DNA of 64,000 nucleotides from Hyphococcus lacteus (GCF_041058985.1 NZ_JBEHZE010000001.1:682001-746000); one strand, 5' to 3'; positions 42,772-52,309 are shown, counted from the first letter of the stretch. Notes: generated by a model not told the origin, from the letters alone. Numbers and translations are program-made.

Positions 42772-45761
42772 TCGTCACCCCCGCCATCGCCCTGTGCGCT
42801 TCGCTCACGGCGGCGTGCAAGATGGTCATAGTCACCAAAACTATCAGTATATTGCGGACGCGGTTGAGAGAGATAAGCATTTTCTGGATCCGCAAAATGA
42901 AGCAGTAGCGCGACCAATCCATCACGAGTTTCAGCAATGAGCTTGGCGGCGTCATCACCGCTCAGGCCCGCATCACGTTCTTTGGCTTTTCGTCCAACCA
43001 CTTTGAGGTATTCAAAGCCATCAACCGGGGCTGCGCCCAATTCATCAAAGCCGCCTTTTTCAACAATAAACCCAGTCAGCGGTAATTGCGGACTAAACTT
43101 TTGTTGCATCTTCAAACTTGGTGGGTCGCCGGTTTTGTAATCAATCACGAATGCGCCACCCGTGCTTAACAAATCGATCCGATCGGCTCTGGCATTAAGG
43201 GTATAGCGAGTACCGTTTAGATCGAAACTATATTCGCCCTTCCCTTCGATCACCGCAGGGGTGCCCAGCGCGCGTCGTTCGGTATCCCAACTCGCGAGCC
43301 ACACCAGCGCATCCCCAACACGCTCGCGCCAGAAAGCATCGTGGCGGGCCTCATATCCATATTCCGGTGCGTGCGCATCAAAAAGCGCGCGCAATCGGGC
43401 TTCACGGTCAGCAACATCCGGTAAGGGACCGTGCGCATATTCCTCCATGATTTTATGAAAGAGGTTGCCCACATGTCGCGCACTGAAATCTTCGCTCAGC
43501 GCATCGAGTTTTTTCAACCCTAAAATTCGCCGTGCATAAATAGCATACGGGTCGCGCAACAACTTTTCGATTGCGGTCACAGCAAATTCGGTTGGCCGTG
43601 CTTCTGCTGGTGGTAACGGTTTGGGCGCATGAATGTGTTTTATATCTTTAGGTTTATCGAGCAGCCCTGCAATCGCTTCACTTCTTTGCGAGACATCAAC
43701 AGTCTCAAGAACTTGCGCGCCCTTTAGTATGTTCTTTAAACGAACAATCCAGCGTGAAGGTTTGGTCGGTTTTCCGCCCGCGCGGGTCGAACGCGTGAGC
43801 AACACCTCAGGCGAGGCTGACAACTGCGCAAAGTCGTGCGCCGCGAGACCAATTCGGCGTTCGGGCGACGGCAAACCCAACTCTTTACGCATGGGCCGTG
43901 ACAAAAACGGATCAATCGCCGCATCGCGTGGCCAGACACCCTCGTTCAGGCCTGCCAAAATAATAACATCTGCGGTTTGTAAGCGCGCTTCTAGTGGGCC
44001 AAGAATTGAAAGCCGAGGGTGTGCCGGCTCGCGCCGTCGGACAGCACCACCCGCGATCAACCGCGTAAAAATATCCACATACTCAGAAGACTGATCATGC
44101 GTGATCAATCCCAAACTATCGCGCATCGTCGCCAATAACGCCGCCCCCTCGTCGCCATCATCACCACGCCACAACCGCTCAGCACCAGCTTCTTCATCGC
44201 TACCACAAAGAACCTCGCTTGCGGCCAAATGGGCCTCGAAACGATCAGTAAAACTGGCGTCCGGATTTGGCCAAAGCTTCGCAGCACGTTCAAGTGTTTC
44301 AAAAAACGTCGCAAACTCACCCTCTAAGGGGGAATTGAGTTCAAGACGTTTGCGCAACCCTGCGAAACCACCTTGGGGTTTAAGCCCTCGTAAGGCCCGA
44401 TCCACACGACCGATCGCACGGGCGCGGTCTTTACCACTAACACCGCCACCAAACCGCGAATGATCCAGCAGCGCCATAAGGTGCACCGGGTCCGACACGT
44501 CACTGAGCCACGCCGCCGTTAACCGCAGAAAAATACCGCATGGCGTATTAGCGAATGGCGCGCCCGCAGAATCGTCAACAACCACGCCCCACCGCCGCAT
44601 TTTAATTGCTACCCGGCGCGCGAGATCACGATCTGGCGTCACAAGCATTGCGGTTTGAGCGGGAACACTGACAACCTCACGAAGCCTTGATGCGACGATG
44701 CTCGCTTCGCGCTCTTCATCACGCGCCTCTACAAGACTAAACCCTTCAAGCGCCTTTGATATGGCATCTTTGTTAGATTTGACTTCTTCGGCCCATTGGC
44801 GCCAATCGTCCGATGCATCCGCTGGCCGTAATGCCATCGTTACTAAATCGGCACGCGGATCACTTTTGTTACCGTCCGCCGTAGGCCACGAATATATCGC
44901 CCCGCGCTCTACCTTCAAAGATTCAATCAAAGATTTCAAACCACTTTGGGGGTGTGGTTCGTCAACGGCATCCCAAACATGATCTGGAGAACGTAAATCT
45001 AATCCCGGCAGAACAACACAGCCAAAAGGTAATGCCGCAACTGTGCTCATCATTCGCCCAACTGCCGGGGTTGAACCTGTCGTCCCCGCAATAACAATCG
45101 GGCGCGAAGGCGGCACCTCTTCCCACCGGCGGGTTTGTTTATCGATCAAAGCAATACGCCGTGCCGCGGGGTCAAAAAGCGATTGTTCCGCCAGATAATT
45201 TGGCCACAACTCGGTGACGATTTTCAGAAACTCTAACGATCCCTGCCAATGTTCCGCCAGTCCATCTGGCACAATCCGATCTAAATCAGACGCGTCAATT
45301 TCTTCTGTATAAAGAGAGTCAAGCAGTTTCCCAAGCTCGTCCGCCGCCGAAATTGCGCCGGCCCATCGGTGTTGCCCATCAAAGAAAACCCGGTCACGTT
45401 CGGCGATAAGGCGCGCCAAAATGAGCCGCCGATTGGCCGAAGAAATTGCCGGTGGCAGCGACAGCTCGTCGTCTAACGTCCCGCCCAAATCGTCGAGGAC
45501 GAATTCGTCTTCATCGATGTCTCCGAGCGCGCGAATATGGGGCGTTAGGGCGGCATTAGTGCCCGCCGCCTCTAAAAATGCTTCTGATAATGCGCGTGCA
45601 GCACGCCGCGTCGGCAGATAGATATGCGCATCGGAAACATCCAAACCCGCTGCCGTCAGTGAGGCAGTAAGCCCGCGTGCAAGATCGGTCAGGAATGGCC
45701 TCCCGGAAGCAATCGAAAAATATCGCGGTCCCGGCGCGTTAAAAATCTCTGACGGTGTCAA
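42768..45761 (-). CDS. addB: Double-strand break repair protein AddB
   Basis: AddB is the partner subunit of AddA, with an inactive helicase-like N-terminus and a C-terminal nuclease domain. The 997-residue protein shows VIIAGLNEGVWPRDAA and the nuclease motif FVIDYKTGDPP, followed by LQLPLT-type QLPLTGF. It matches the alphaproteobacterial AddB branch. The start is TTG at 45761, six bases after AGGAAAA, and overlaps the murU stop (TTGA). It lies between murU and addA in a run of overlapping genes. Confidence 0.95.
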   Translation of the reverse strand: MTPSEIFNAPGPRYFSIASGRPFLTDLARGLTASLTAAGLDVSDAHIYLPTRRAARALSEAFLEAAGTNAALTPHIRALGDIDEDEFVLDDLGGTLDDELSLPPAISSANRRLILARLIAERDRVFFDGQHRWAGAISAADELGKLLDSLYTEEIDASDLDRIVPDGLAEHWQGSLEFLKIVTELWPNYLAEQSLFDPAARRIALIDKQTRRWEEVPPSRPIVIAGTTGSTPAVGRMMSTVAALPFGCVVLPGLDLRSPDHVWDAVDEPHPQSGLKSLIESLKVERGAIYSWPTADGNKSDPRADLVTMALRPADASDDWRQWAEEVKSNKDAISKALEGFSLVEARDEEREASIVASRLREVVSVPAQTAMLVTPDRDLARRVAIKMRRWGVVVDDSAGAPFANTPCGIFLRLTAAWLSDVSDPVHLMALLDHSRFGGGVSGKDRARAIGRVDRALRGLKPQGGFAGLRKRLELNSPLEGEFATFFETLERAAKLWPNPDASFTDRFEAHLAASEVLCGSDEEAGAERLWRGDDGDEGAALLATMRDSLGLITHDQSSEYVDIFTRLIAGGAVRRREPAHPRLSILGPLEARLQTADVIILAGLNEGVWPRDAAIDPFLSRPMRKELGLPSPERRIGLAAHDFAQLSASPEVLLTRSTRAGGKPTKPSRWIVRLKNILKGAQVLETVDVSQRSEAIAGLLDKPKDIKHIHAPKPLPPAEARPTEFAVTAIEKLLRDPYAIYARRILGLKKLDALSEDFSARHVGNLFHKIMEEYAHGPLPDVADREARLRALFDAHAPEYGYEARHDAFWRERVGDALVWLASWDTERRALGTPAVIEGKGEYSFDLNGTRYTLNARADRIDLLSTGGAFVIDYKTGDPPSLKMQQKFSPQLPLTGFIVEKGGFDELGAAPVDGFEYLKVVGRKAKERDAGLSGDDAAKLIAETRDGLVALLLHFADPENAYLSQPRPQYTDSFGDYDHLARRRERSAQGDGGGDE

Positions 45762-46480
45762 CGGTTTTTTCCTAATCGCTTTTCCGCAAGGGCATGACCA
45801 TCAGGATCACCCACGTGCAACCAATCGCCGTCATATATGACACCAAAAAGCCGTCCACGACTGGCTGCCAGATCCCACAAAACGCGTGTCGAAAATGCGC
45901 CACCCGGCCCCTCAGAAATCAGACCCTGCGCGATTATCTGTAATCCGGTGAACACAAACGGAGCCGTATCGCGTTTCCGTAATTGAATTTGTCCGTCAAC
46001 AGATCTATTAAAATCCCCCGCCCCATCATATCCGCTGGTGCGCTCAATCGGCACCAACAGCAATAGCGCATCCATCTGTTCTCCATCCCAAACACTTGCC
46101 AAGGCCGTACATGCCTCGGGTCCATCACCATCAATCATGATGGCATCAGTATTGGTGCAGAAAACAGGGCCGTCGGCGAACAGCCCCCGCGCTTTTTGTA
46201 AGCCGCCGCCGGTTTCTAGCAACTCTTGGCGCTCATCCGAAATGACGATCTCTGGGGAGGTTCGACCAGCCAAATGGTTTTCAACTTGCTCGGCCAAATA
46301 ATGCACATTGACGACTGCGCGCTCAACGCCAACCCTCGCAAACCGGTCGAGCGCATAATCAATCAATGGCTTTTCTGCCACTTCGATCATGGGCTTGGGC
46401 CGATCATTGGTGAGCGGGCGCATACGCGTTCCAAGGCCGGCAGCAAGCACCATGGCGGATCGGGGCATGGCGGCAATCAT
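45758..46480 (-). CDS. murU: Nucleotidyltransferase, MurU-like (MurNAc-1-phosphate uridylyltransferase)
   Basis: A 240-residue sugar-nucleotide pyrophosphorylase fold. The signature LAAGLGTRMRPLTNDRPKPM lies at the N-terminus, followed by LLETGGGL and the sugar-site segment. Together with the AmgK-like kinase immediately upstream it matches the AmgK-MurU cell-wall recycling route, in which MurNAc-1-phosphate is turned into UDP-MurNAc without de novo synthesis. That assignment rests on the pairing as much as on this sequence. The ATG overlaps the amgK stop by four bases and is preceded by GGAG. Confidence 0.88.
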   Translation of the reverse strand: MIAAMPRSAMVLAAGLGTRMRPLTNDRPKPMIEVAEKPLIDYALDRFARVGVERAVVNVHYLAEQVENHLAGRTSPEIVISDERQELLETGGGLQKARGLFADGPVFCTNTDAIMIDGDGPEACTALASVWDGEQMDALLLLVPIERTSGYDGAGDFNRSVDGQIQLRKRDTAPFVFTGLQIIAQGLISEGPGGAFSTRVLWDLAASRGRLFGVIYDGDWLHVGDPDGHALAEKRLGKNR

Positions 46481-47553
46481 ACAAGCTCCGGGAAATATTT
46501 TTCAAAAAACGGCACGAGCGGGGTCATTGCAGGGCGCGCAAGGTCGCGGCGGAAATGCGCCTCAACGCGTGGTAGTAGTTCAAGATACCGTGGCTTGTTA
46601 TCACGCTTAGCGAGCCGCGCGAAAATACCTAAGATCTTCGCGTTGCGTTGCGTCGCCAAGATCGCATAGTCACGTTCAAATTGAACGCTCTCACAATCGG
46701 ATTCGTCGAGATAATAGGCAAACATTTTTTCGGCGAGGCCCGGGCTAACGTCGCGACGCGCGTCTTCGAGAAGTGACACAAGATCATAGGCCGCTTGACC
46801 GAATAAAGCGTCCTGAAAATCGATGACGCCAACCTTTGCGGCCCCTTCTCGGTCTGGTAACCACAACAAGTTTTCTGCGTGATAATCGCGCAGCGCAAAT
46901 GTATGTGGTGCCGACAGCCCATCAAGAACGCTTGCCCACCGCGCACGATAATCTGCATAGATATCATCATGCGCGTCAACGCCATGTTTCAATGGCCAAT
47001 ACCATTCCATTAACAAACGCGTCTCGGCATCAAGCGCCAATCCGTCATAATCGAGCATCGCGTATGTTTCATCCGCAGGTCGTGTTAGCGATTTTTTGTG
47101 TAAGCTCAGCAACGCGTCAATCGCATGTTGATAAAGGGTTTCTTCATCAACGCGGTCCACCACGCGGGCAAAAAGATCGTCGCCCAGATCCTCGATCAAG
47201 GCATAGCCATTCGCAGGATCAGCGGCATAAATCTCGGGCGCAGACAGCCCCGCTGCCCGCAGCGCATTTGCCATCGCTACAAAAGCGTTGAGATTTGGCC
47301 CCGCCAAGCGCGCCATGGCATTGTAGCCAAGCGCTTTTCGCGTGACCTCGTCAGCGTCCACCGGGCAAGACGGCGCTTCAGCACTCGGTGGCGCAATCAT
47401 GAAGATGGCCGACTGGCCGTGGTGATCAAGGCGCTCGTAACGACGCGTCGAGGCATCCCCCGCAAGCGGCACCGCGCGTGCATCGACCCAACCTGCGGCG
47501 GCAAGGAAATCTGCTCTGGTGTCGAATTGTTTATCTTGGGTCATCCCGCTCAT
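46477..47553 (-). CDS. amgK: Aminoglycoside-phosphotransferase-fold kinase, AmgK-like (anomeric MurNAc/GlcNAc kinase)
   Basis: A 358-residue kinase. The fold is seen in GDASTRRYERL, the catalytic loop ALRDYHAENLLWL and the metal-binding VIDFQDALFG. AmgK phosphorylates MurNAc and GlcNAc at the anomeric carbon in peptidoglycan recycling. The start at 47553 follows AGGAA and lies one base after the tsaE stop; an upstream in-frame start at 47598 would overlap tsaE. It is coupled to murU downstream. Confidence 0.88.
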   Translation of the reverse strand: MSGMTQDKQFDTRADFLAAAGWVDARAVPLAGDASTRRYERLDHHGQSAIFMIAPPSAEAPSCPVDADEVTRKALGYNAMARLAGPNLNAFVAMANALRAAGLSAPEIYAADPANGYALIEDLGDDLFARVVDRVDEETLYQHAIDALLSLHKKSLTRPADETYAMLDYDGLALDAETRLLMEWYWPLKHGVDAHDDIYADYRARWASVLDGLSAPHTFALRDYHAENLLWLPDREGAAKVGVIDFQDALFGQAAYDLVSLLEDARRDVSPGLAEKMFAYYLDESDCESVQFERDYAILATQRNAKILGIFARLAKRDNKPRYLELLPRVEAHFRRDLARPAMTPLVPFFEKYFPELV

Positions 47554-47554
47554 T

Positions 47555-48019
47555 CTATGCGATTCCTGCATCATTAAGGCGTTTCGCCCAATCTTCATCT
47601 ACGTCCAGAATGGCGCGGCGCGCCTTACTTGGGCCCGAGGTTTCTAACCGTAGCCCAAGGCTTTTTTCAGGCAACAACCCGTCGATCCGTTCCGGCCACT
47701 CGATTAACACTACCCCGCCTTCAAGCGCTTCTTCTAAGCCAAGTTCCCAAACATCATTTGGGTCTTCAAGCCGGTAAAGATCGAAATGCCAGAGTAAAAA
47801 CTGATCATTGTCATAGGTTTCAACCAACATATAGGTGGGGCTCGGCGCGTCTTTGACATCGGTGAGTTCCGCAATGACAGCCCGGGCAAAGGTTGTCTTC
47901 CCTGCCCCCAAATCACCGGCCAGTCGCACTATATCACCGTCATTCAGCACTCGCGCCATCGTCGCGGCAAACGCTTTGGTCGCGGCCTCATCGGGCAAAT
48001 TTAGCTCAATCGTCGTCAT
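47555..48019 (-). CDS. tsaE: tRNA threonylcarbamoyladenosine biosynthesis ATPase TsaE
   Basis: TsaE is the P-loop ATPase that works with TsaB and TsaD to make t6A37 in tRNAs reading ANN codons. The 154-residue protein has Walker A GDLGAGKTTFAR, SPTYMLVETYD and the later HFDLYRLEDPNDVWELG. It is the first gene of the tsaE-amgK-murU-addB-addA block. The divergent ferredoxin gene lies 163 bases away, and the gap should hold both promoters. Confidence 0.95.
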   Translation of the reverse strand: MTTIELNLPDEAATKAFAATMARVLNDGDIVRLAGDLGAGKTTFARAVIAELTDVKDAPSPTYMLVETYDNDQFLLWHFDLYRLEDPNDVWELGLEEALEGGVVLIEWPERIDGLLPEKSLGLRLETSGPSKARRAILDVDEDWAKRLNDAGIA

Positions 48020-48182
48020 GTCGTCCTTTAGATTTTCCCGGAAAATACCAGGGCCGAAGCGTGAAAATTAGCCACATCGTCATGTCAATCGCCGCATAGA
48101 GACATAAAAGACTTGCCCTCACATGCTAAGGCCTTACATCCACCTATTCGTAAACATGTCCCATTAGCTACAGACGAGCCTC

Positions 48183-48503
48183 ATGCCAAAAATTACTTTT
48201 ATCGAACAAAATGGAACCGAACATGCCGTCGAGGCTGCCGAAGGCGCGTCCGTAATGGAGGCCGCGGTTAAAAACATGGTTCCCGGCATCGACGCCGATT
48301 GCGGCGGGGCCTGTGCCTGCGCCACGTGCCACATCTATGTAGACGACGCTTGGCGTGAAAAAACGGGCAAAGCAGCCACCATGGAAGAGTCGATGCTCGA
48401 CTTTGCCTATGAGCCAAAAGAAAACTCACGCTTGTCTTGCCAAATCAAAGTCACCCAAGACCTTGATGGTTTGGTTGTACGCCTGCCGGAATTCCAAGGC
48501 TAA
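48183..48503 (+). CDS. 2Fe-2S ferredoxin (adrenodoxin type)
   Basis: A 106-residue electron carrier. The cluster ligands are Cys40, Cys46, Cys49 (DADCGGACACATCH) and Cys86 (RLSCQIKV), the C-x5-C-x2-C...C pattern of vertebrate-type ferredoxins. Members of this class serve cytochrome P450s or iron-sulphur assembly; no partner gene is beside it here. It is monocistronic or followed by mmcB. Confidence 0.94.
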   Translation: MPKITFIEQNGTEHAVEAAEGASVMEAAVKNMVPGIDADCGGACACATCHIYVDDAWREKTGKAATMEESMLDFAYEPKENSRLSCQIKVTQDLDGLVVRLPEFQG

Positions 48504-48560
48504 AGCTCGCATTTTCGTTTCTACCTTGACCTATGCTGGCTCGCATTGTTTCATGAACAA

Positions 48561-49046
48561 ATGCGGAACATTACACCAATGGCGCTTGCTGCCAAGCCCG
48601 AAAACCCAACCCGGCCAGATCGCACCGTCGCTTTAACGCGGGGCGTGACACGGCTTTTTATTGACATGGGCCTCAGCCCAATTACGGAATTTCGCCTGCC
48701 CATCAAACGGCGGGCCGACATTGCGGCCCTTGATCGGCGCGGAAAATTAGTGATGGCGGAAATAAAGTCCTGTCGCGCGGATTTTGAATCAGATCAGAAA
48801 TGGCCAGAATATCGCGAATATTGCGATCAGTTTTTCTTTGCGGTCGATCCTGATTTTCCCGCGGATATCCTACCCTATGACCAAGGGCTGATTATCGCTG
48901 ACGAATATGGCGCGGCCATTAAACGACCCGCACCGGCGCGCCCACTTGTGGCCGCCAGACGCAAAGCAATCACACTACGGTTCGCGCGGCAAGCCGCTTT
49001 TCGCGCCCTTGCCGCCCCAGATGTTGCCGATCCAAAATTGGACTAA
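48561..49046 (+). CDS. mmcB: MmcB family DNA repair protein
   Basis: A 161-residue protein of the MmcB/DUF1052 family, which in Caulobacter contributes to mitomycin C resistance and mutagenesis. The nuclease-like core reads FRLPIKRRADIAALDRRGK, then VMAEIKSCRADFESDQKW and YCDQFFFAVDPDFP; this has the PD-(D/E)XK look (Asp, then Glu-x-Lys). The start is uncertain: ATG at 48561 or at 48579, both without a strong ribosome site. I did not find a convincing alphaproteobacterial SOS box (GTTC-N7-GTTC) in the short gap upstream. It converges on the dehydrogenase gene with a three-base gap. Confidence 0.9.
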   Translation: MRNITPMALAAKPENPTRPDRTVALTRGVTRLFIDMGLSPITEFRLPIKRRADIAALDRRGKLVMAEIKSCRADFESDQKWPEYREYCDQFFFAVDPDFPADILPYDQGLIIADEYGAAIKRPAPARPLVAARRKAITLRFARQAAFRALAAPDVADPKLD

Positions 49047-49049
49047 GCC

Positions 49050-50237
49050 TTATTGCGGGGTCAACCGAAGTACTTTGCCCGATGCTTCAGGGTCGTTTGT
49101 CAGCTCTGTCGCTACATAAATTGCCCCATCTGGACCGACGCGAACATCACGAACGCGCTCGCCGCGATCGAGCAAATACCGCTCTTCACCTGCAGGTGTG
49201 TTGCCATCCATCATCACATGATGAAGCGCAGCACCGGCCATCGCGCCGATCAATAGATCACCATCCCAATCGGGGAACATATCGCCGCGATAAACCGCAA
49301 GGCCCGACGTTGCAATTGACGGCGTCCAATACTTCACCGGTTGGGTTGTACCTTCATATTCTGTAAACGGTGTAATCTTCGCGCCATTATAATCGATACC
49401 GTAGCTCGCGAGCGGCCAACCGTAATTATTGCCTGGCTCAATGATGTTCAATTCGTCCCCGCCGCGTGGACCGTGCTCTGTTTCCCACATCACATCGCGG
49501 GCCTGGTCATAGACAAAGCCTTGCGGGTTGCGATGACCTTTTGTCCAAAGCTCAGGACGCGAATCATCGCCAAATACCGGGTTATCTTCGGGGATTGAAC
49601 CATCTTCGTTCAAACGCACGACGGCACCAAAGCTGGTCTTCATGTCTTGCGCTTTTTCTTTATATTTCGATCCTTCGCCAATCGTCACATACAGCTTGGA
49701 ATCACCGCCCCAAACCATGCGGCCACCATAATGATGATTTGTGTCTTTGTCAGGCACAGCATCATATAGCACCTCAAGATCGGTGAGTGCTCCATCGGAA
49801 TATTTTGCGCGAGCAACGCGCGTTGCATTCTTACGGTCAGAGCCATTGGCATAGGCAAGATATAGCCAGCCATTTTCAGAAAAATTTGGGTGCGGAAGAA
49901 TATCAAAAAGTCCAGCTTGACGACCGGGGTGAATATCCGGCAATCCTGAAACAGGATCGGCAACCAAGGCCCCATCCCGGATGATCCGCAATCGTCCAGC
50001 CCGCTCACTCACCAGCATGTCACCGTCCGGCAGGAACGAAATTGACCACGGATTGACCAACCCTTCGGCGAGCACCTCTATGTTTAGCGCAAGCTGACCG
50101 TCTGGCGCGGGATCAGCCAAGGTTTCTTGCAACGCAGGGTCGCCACCGCCCTTTGCGGAATTTGCACCGGCGTCATTAGCGCCAGAGCAGGCCGTCATCA
50201 GTAAGGCACAGCTCATCATCAGGAAACGCTTGGTCAT
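49050..50237 (-). CDS. PQQ-dependent sugar dehydrogenase family lipoprotein
   Basis: A 395-residue exported beta-propeller protein of the soluble aldose sugar dehydrogenase type. A lipobox (LMTAC, Cys17) ends the signal peptide. Diagnostic segments are LPDGDMLVSERAGRLRII, HPNFSENGWLYLAYANG, NHHYGGRMVWGGDSKLYV and HRNPQGFVYD, and EHGPRGGDELNIIEPGNNYGWP carries residues used for PQQ and calcium binding in the family. It would oxidise aldoses in the periplasm if PQQ is available; no PQQ biosynthesis genes are in the window. Confidence 0.92.
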   Translation of the reverse strand: MTKRFLMMSCALLMTACSGANDAGANSAKGGGDPALQETLADPAPDGQLALNIEVLAEGLVNPWSISFLPDGDMLVSERAGRLRIIRDGALVADPVSGLPDIHPGRQAGLFDILPHPNFSENGWLYLAYANGSDRKNATRVARAKYSDGALTDLEVLYDAVPDKDTNHHYGGRMVWGGDSKLYVTIGEGSKYKEKAQDMKTSFGAVVRLNEDGSIPEDNPVFGDDSRPELWTKGHRNPQGFVYDQARDVMWETEHGPRGGDELNIIEPGNNYGWPLASYGIDYNGAKITPFTEYEGTTQPVKYWTPSIATSGLAVYRGDMFPDWDGDLLIGAMAGAALHHVMMDGNTPAGEERYLLDRGERVRDVRVGPDGAIYVATELTNDPEASGKVLRLTPQ

Positions 50238-50396
50238 TTTCGGCCCTTTCGCAAAAATGGATTATACTGTTCTCTTGGGTATGCGCAGGCGGCAATAGAG
50301 GTCAATATTCCGGCGCATGAATTGATTTTCGACTATGCTATACTATTTGGGCCTTGGGCAAAATGGGGCGCATAAAATGGCGGCAAAGAGGGCACT

Positions 50397-50831
50397 ATGA
50401 AAATTGGACAGACGGCCATCGCCTATATCCTCGCGGTGCTAACCACCTATGTGATCGCAGCAGGTTTCTACACTCAGCAAGTGATCGCCAAACAGACCGC
50501 TATCGGCATGGAGTTTACCAGCGGGCAGCAATTTAATAATTACCTGAGCAACATCACTGGTCTTTGGGCCTATGCCGCGATGATCGCCATTGCCCTTTTG
50601 ATTGCATTCATTGTTGCGGCTGGGGTTAAGCGGATTTTAAAACCACTTGCAGTCATTGCCTATCCGGTCGCCGGAGCCGCGGCCATGTTCGTCATGCTGA
50701 TATTGATAGAGCGGCAACTTGGTGGCGGTGCCGGTATCATTGGTGGCGCGCGCGATGCCCTCGGAATTTCTTTGCAATGTTTTGCAGGTTTCTTGGGCGG
50801 CGGGCTTTTCGCCTTGCTAAGGCCGCGATAG
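50397..50831 (+). CDS. Hypothetical membrane protein, 144 aa
   Basis: No family is recognised. The product has four hydrophobic segments: AIAYILAVLTTYVIAAGFY, LWAYAAMIAIALLIAFIVAAGV, VIAYPVAGAAAMFVMLILI, and a Gly-rich final helix ending FLGGGLFALL. The short loop between helices 1 and 2 has KQTAIGMEFTSGQQFNNY. It ends only 13 bases before phoR on the same strand, so co-transcription with the phosphate sensor is likely. Confidence 0.7.
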   Translation: MKIGQTAIAYILAVLTTYVIAAGFYTQQVIAKQTAIGMEFTSGQQFNNYLSNITGLWAYAAMIAIALLIAFIVAAGVKRILKPLAVIAYPVAGAAAMFVMLILIERQLGGGAGIIGGARDALGISLQCFAGFLGGGLFALLRPR

Positions 50832-50844
50832 AACCCCCTCCAAT

Positions 50845-52230
50845 ATGCAAAACGATTTAGCCTCCTTGATCCGCAATACGGCCGCGCGCGTCCGCGCACG
50901 CGATTTCATGTGGGCGATTGGTATTAGTGCCGGGGTCTGTGCCGCACTCATCTTTGCGCAGCTCGCGGATTGGCGATTAGCGCTTTTGGCTTGGGTCGCA
51001 TTTTTAGCGGCGCTTTCGGTCAGATACCGATTTTCGTCTGGGCGAGTTTGGGCCGCCCCCGTACAGCGCATCATCGAGACCGAACTCAACGCTCAAAAAG
51101 CAGAGCTCGCGCGCCTTCGCATGGCCCAAGGGGTCGCGCGGGCATTACCAGAGCCATTATTTATCCTCGAGGCCGATGGCCTGGTAGAACATGCAAACCC
51201 CGCAGCCCTAGACCTTGTTGGTATGACCGAAGTCACCGGGCGGCACTTCGCATCGGTATTGCGTGCCCCCAGCGTTTTTGAAGCCGCTGAAAATGTTATC
51301 GCCACCAATGAGTCTGTAACCGTCGAATTCACAACGATTGGCGGCGTAGAGCGCACTTGCCGCGCCTATATCACGCCCATTGAGACTGGCGTTGAAGAGT
51401 CGAACCGCGCACTGGTATTTATCCGTGATCTGACGAGCGAGTTACGCGTCGAGCAAATGCGTGCAGACTTTATTGCCAGCGCCAGCCATGAACTACGGAC
51501 GCCATTGGCATCTGTGCTCGGATTTATCGAAACCCTTCGCGGCCCAGCTAAAGACGATCCCGAAGCGCGTGAAAAATTCTTGCTGGTTATGCAAGCGCAA
51601 GCCGAACGCATGCAGCGACTTGTGGCTGATTTGATGTCGCTTTCGCGGATCGAGCTGAATGAACATGTGCCGCCACGTCAGAGCCTTGATCTATCGGAGA
51701 TTACGAAAGACGTTATCGAAAGCCTTTCGCCGTTATTTGAAGCCTCAGAAGCGATTGTCGATTTCACAAAAGAAACCGACGAGCCGACCAACATCCGTGC
51801 CGACCATGATGAAGTTTTTCAGGCCATTCAAAATCTCGTGGACAACGGCGTGAAATATGGCGGAGAGCCGCCCATGGTAAAGGTCAAAGTTGGGCGCGGT
51901 GCCGCGCCAACACCGTTTAAGGATGGCCCGCCTGCCCATCGCGCTGGCGATAGCGCAGAACAAGTTGCAGCCCGTCTCGGCATTCCCGTTGAAGACCTTG
52001 TCTATGTGCAGATCCGTGATTTTGGTGTCGGGATTGAGCGAAGTGACCTGCCGCGTCTGACTGAGCGGTTTTATCGGGTTAATGTAGAACGCAGCCGCAA
52101 AAGCGGCGGTACCGGCCTCGGGCTTGCGATCGTCAAACACATCATGAACCGCCACAAAGGTGGGTTTCAGATCGAAAGCCGGCCAGCAAACGGCGCGTCT
52201 TTCACTTGTCATTTTCAGTCGGCACCTTAA
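50845..52230 (+). CDS. phoR: Phosphate regulon sensor histidine kinase PhoR
   Basis: A 461-residue kinase with two N-terminal membrane helices (about 22-60) and almost no periplasmic loop, which is typical of PhoR. A PAS domain follows (about 95-200), then the dimerisation helix with the phospho-accepting histidine in ASASHELRTPLASVLGFIETL. The ATPase domain has NLVDNGVKYG, DFGVGI and GTGLGLAIVKH. An extra hydrophilic stretch of about 35 residues lies between the N and G1 boxes (51895-51995). It senses phosphate sufficiency through PhoU and phosphorylates PhoB. A terminator follows, so phoU is transcribed separately or by read-through. Confidence 0.94.
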   Translation: MQNDLASLIRNTAARVRARDFMWAIGISAGVCAALIFAQLADWRLALLAWVAFLAALSVRYRFSSGRVWAAPVQRIIETELNAQKAELARLRMAQGVARALPEPLFILEADGLVEHANPAALDLVGMTEVTGRHFASVLRAPSVFEAAENVIATNESVTVEFTTIGGVERTCRAYITPIETGVEESNRALVFIRDLTSELRVEQMRADFIASASHELRTPLASVLGFIETLRGPAKDDPEAREKFLLVMQAQAERMQRLVADLMSLSRIELNEHVPPRQSLDLSEITKDVIESLSPLFEASEAIVDFTKETDEPTNIRADHDEVFQAIQNLVDNGVKYGGEPPMVKVKVGRGAAPTPFKDGPPAHRAGDSAEQVAARLGIPVEDLVYVQIRDFGVGIERSDLPRLTERFYRVNVERSRKSGGTGLGLAIVKHIMNRHKGGFQIESRPANGASFTCHFQSAP

Positions 52231-52259
52231 CGCGCGTTTGACGAAATCAAAAAAATTAT

Positions 52260-52279
52260 GCGCAACTGTTGCGCTTTTT
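52260..52279 (+). terminator. Intrinsic terminator after phoR
   Basis: GCGCAA, loop CTG, TTGCGC, then TTTTT forms a short stem with a U-tail, 30 bases after the phoR stop. It is modest in strength. Confidence 0.7.
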
Positions 52280-52298
52280 CATTTGACCAGACAAGAAA

Positions 52299-52309
52299 TT
52301 GTCATAAAT
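52299..52309 (+). promoter_or_regulatory. Possible PHO half-box upstream of phoU
   Basis: TTGTCATAAAT matches ten of eleven bases of one PHO-box repeat (CTGTCATAAAT). The second repeat, expected directly after it, reads AACCCCC and does not match. The position, about 95 bases before phoU, would suit PhoB activation of phoU-phoB. Confidence 0.4.

Noticed and set aside
48504..48560. An SOS box (GTTC-N7-GTTC) before mmcB.
   Set aside because: The gap contains only partial GTTT/GTTC-like words and no match with correct spacing.
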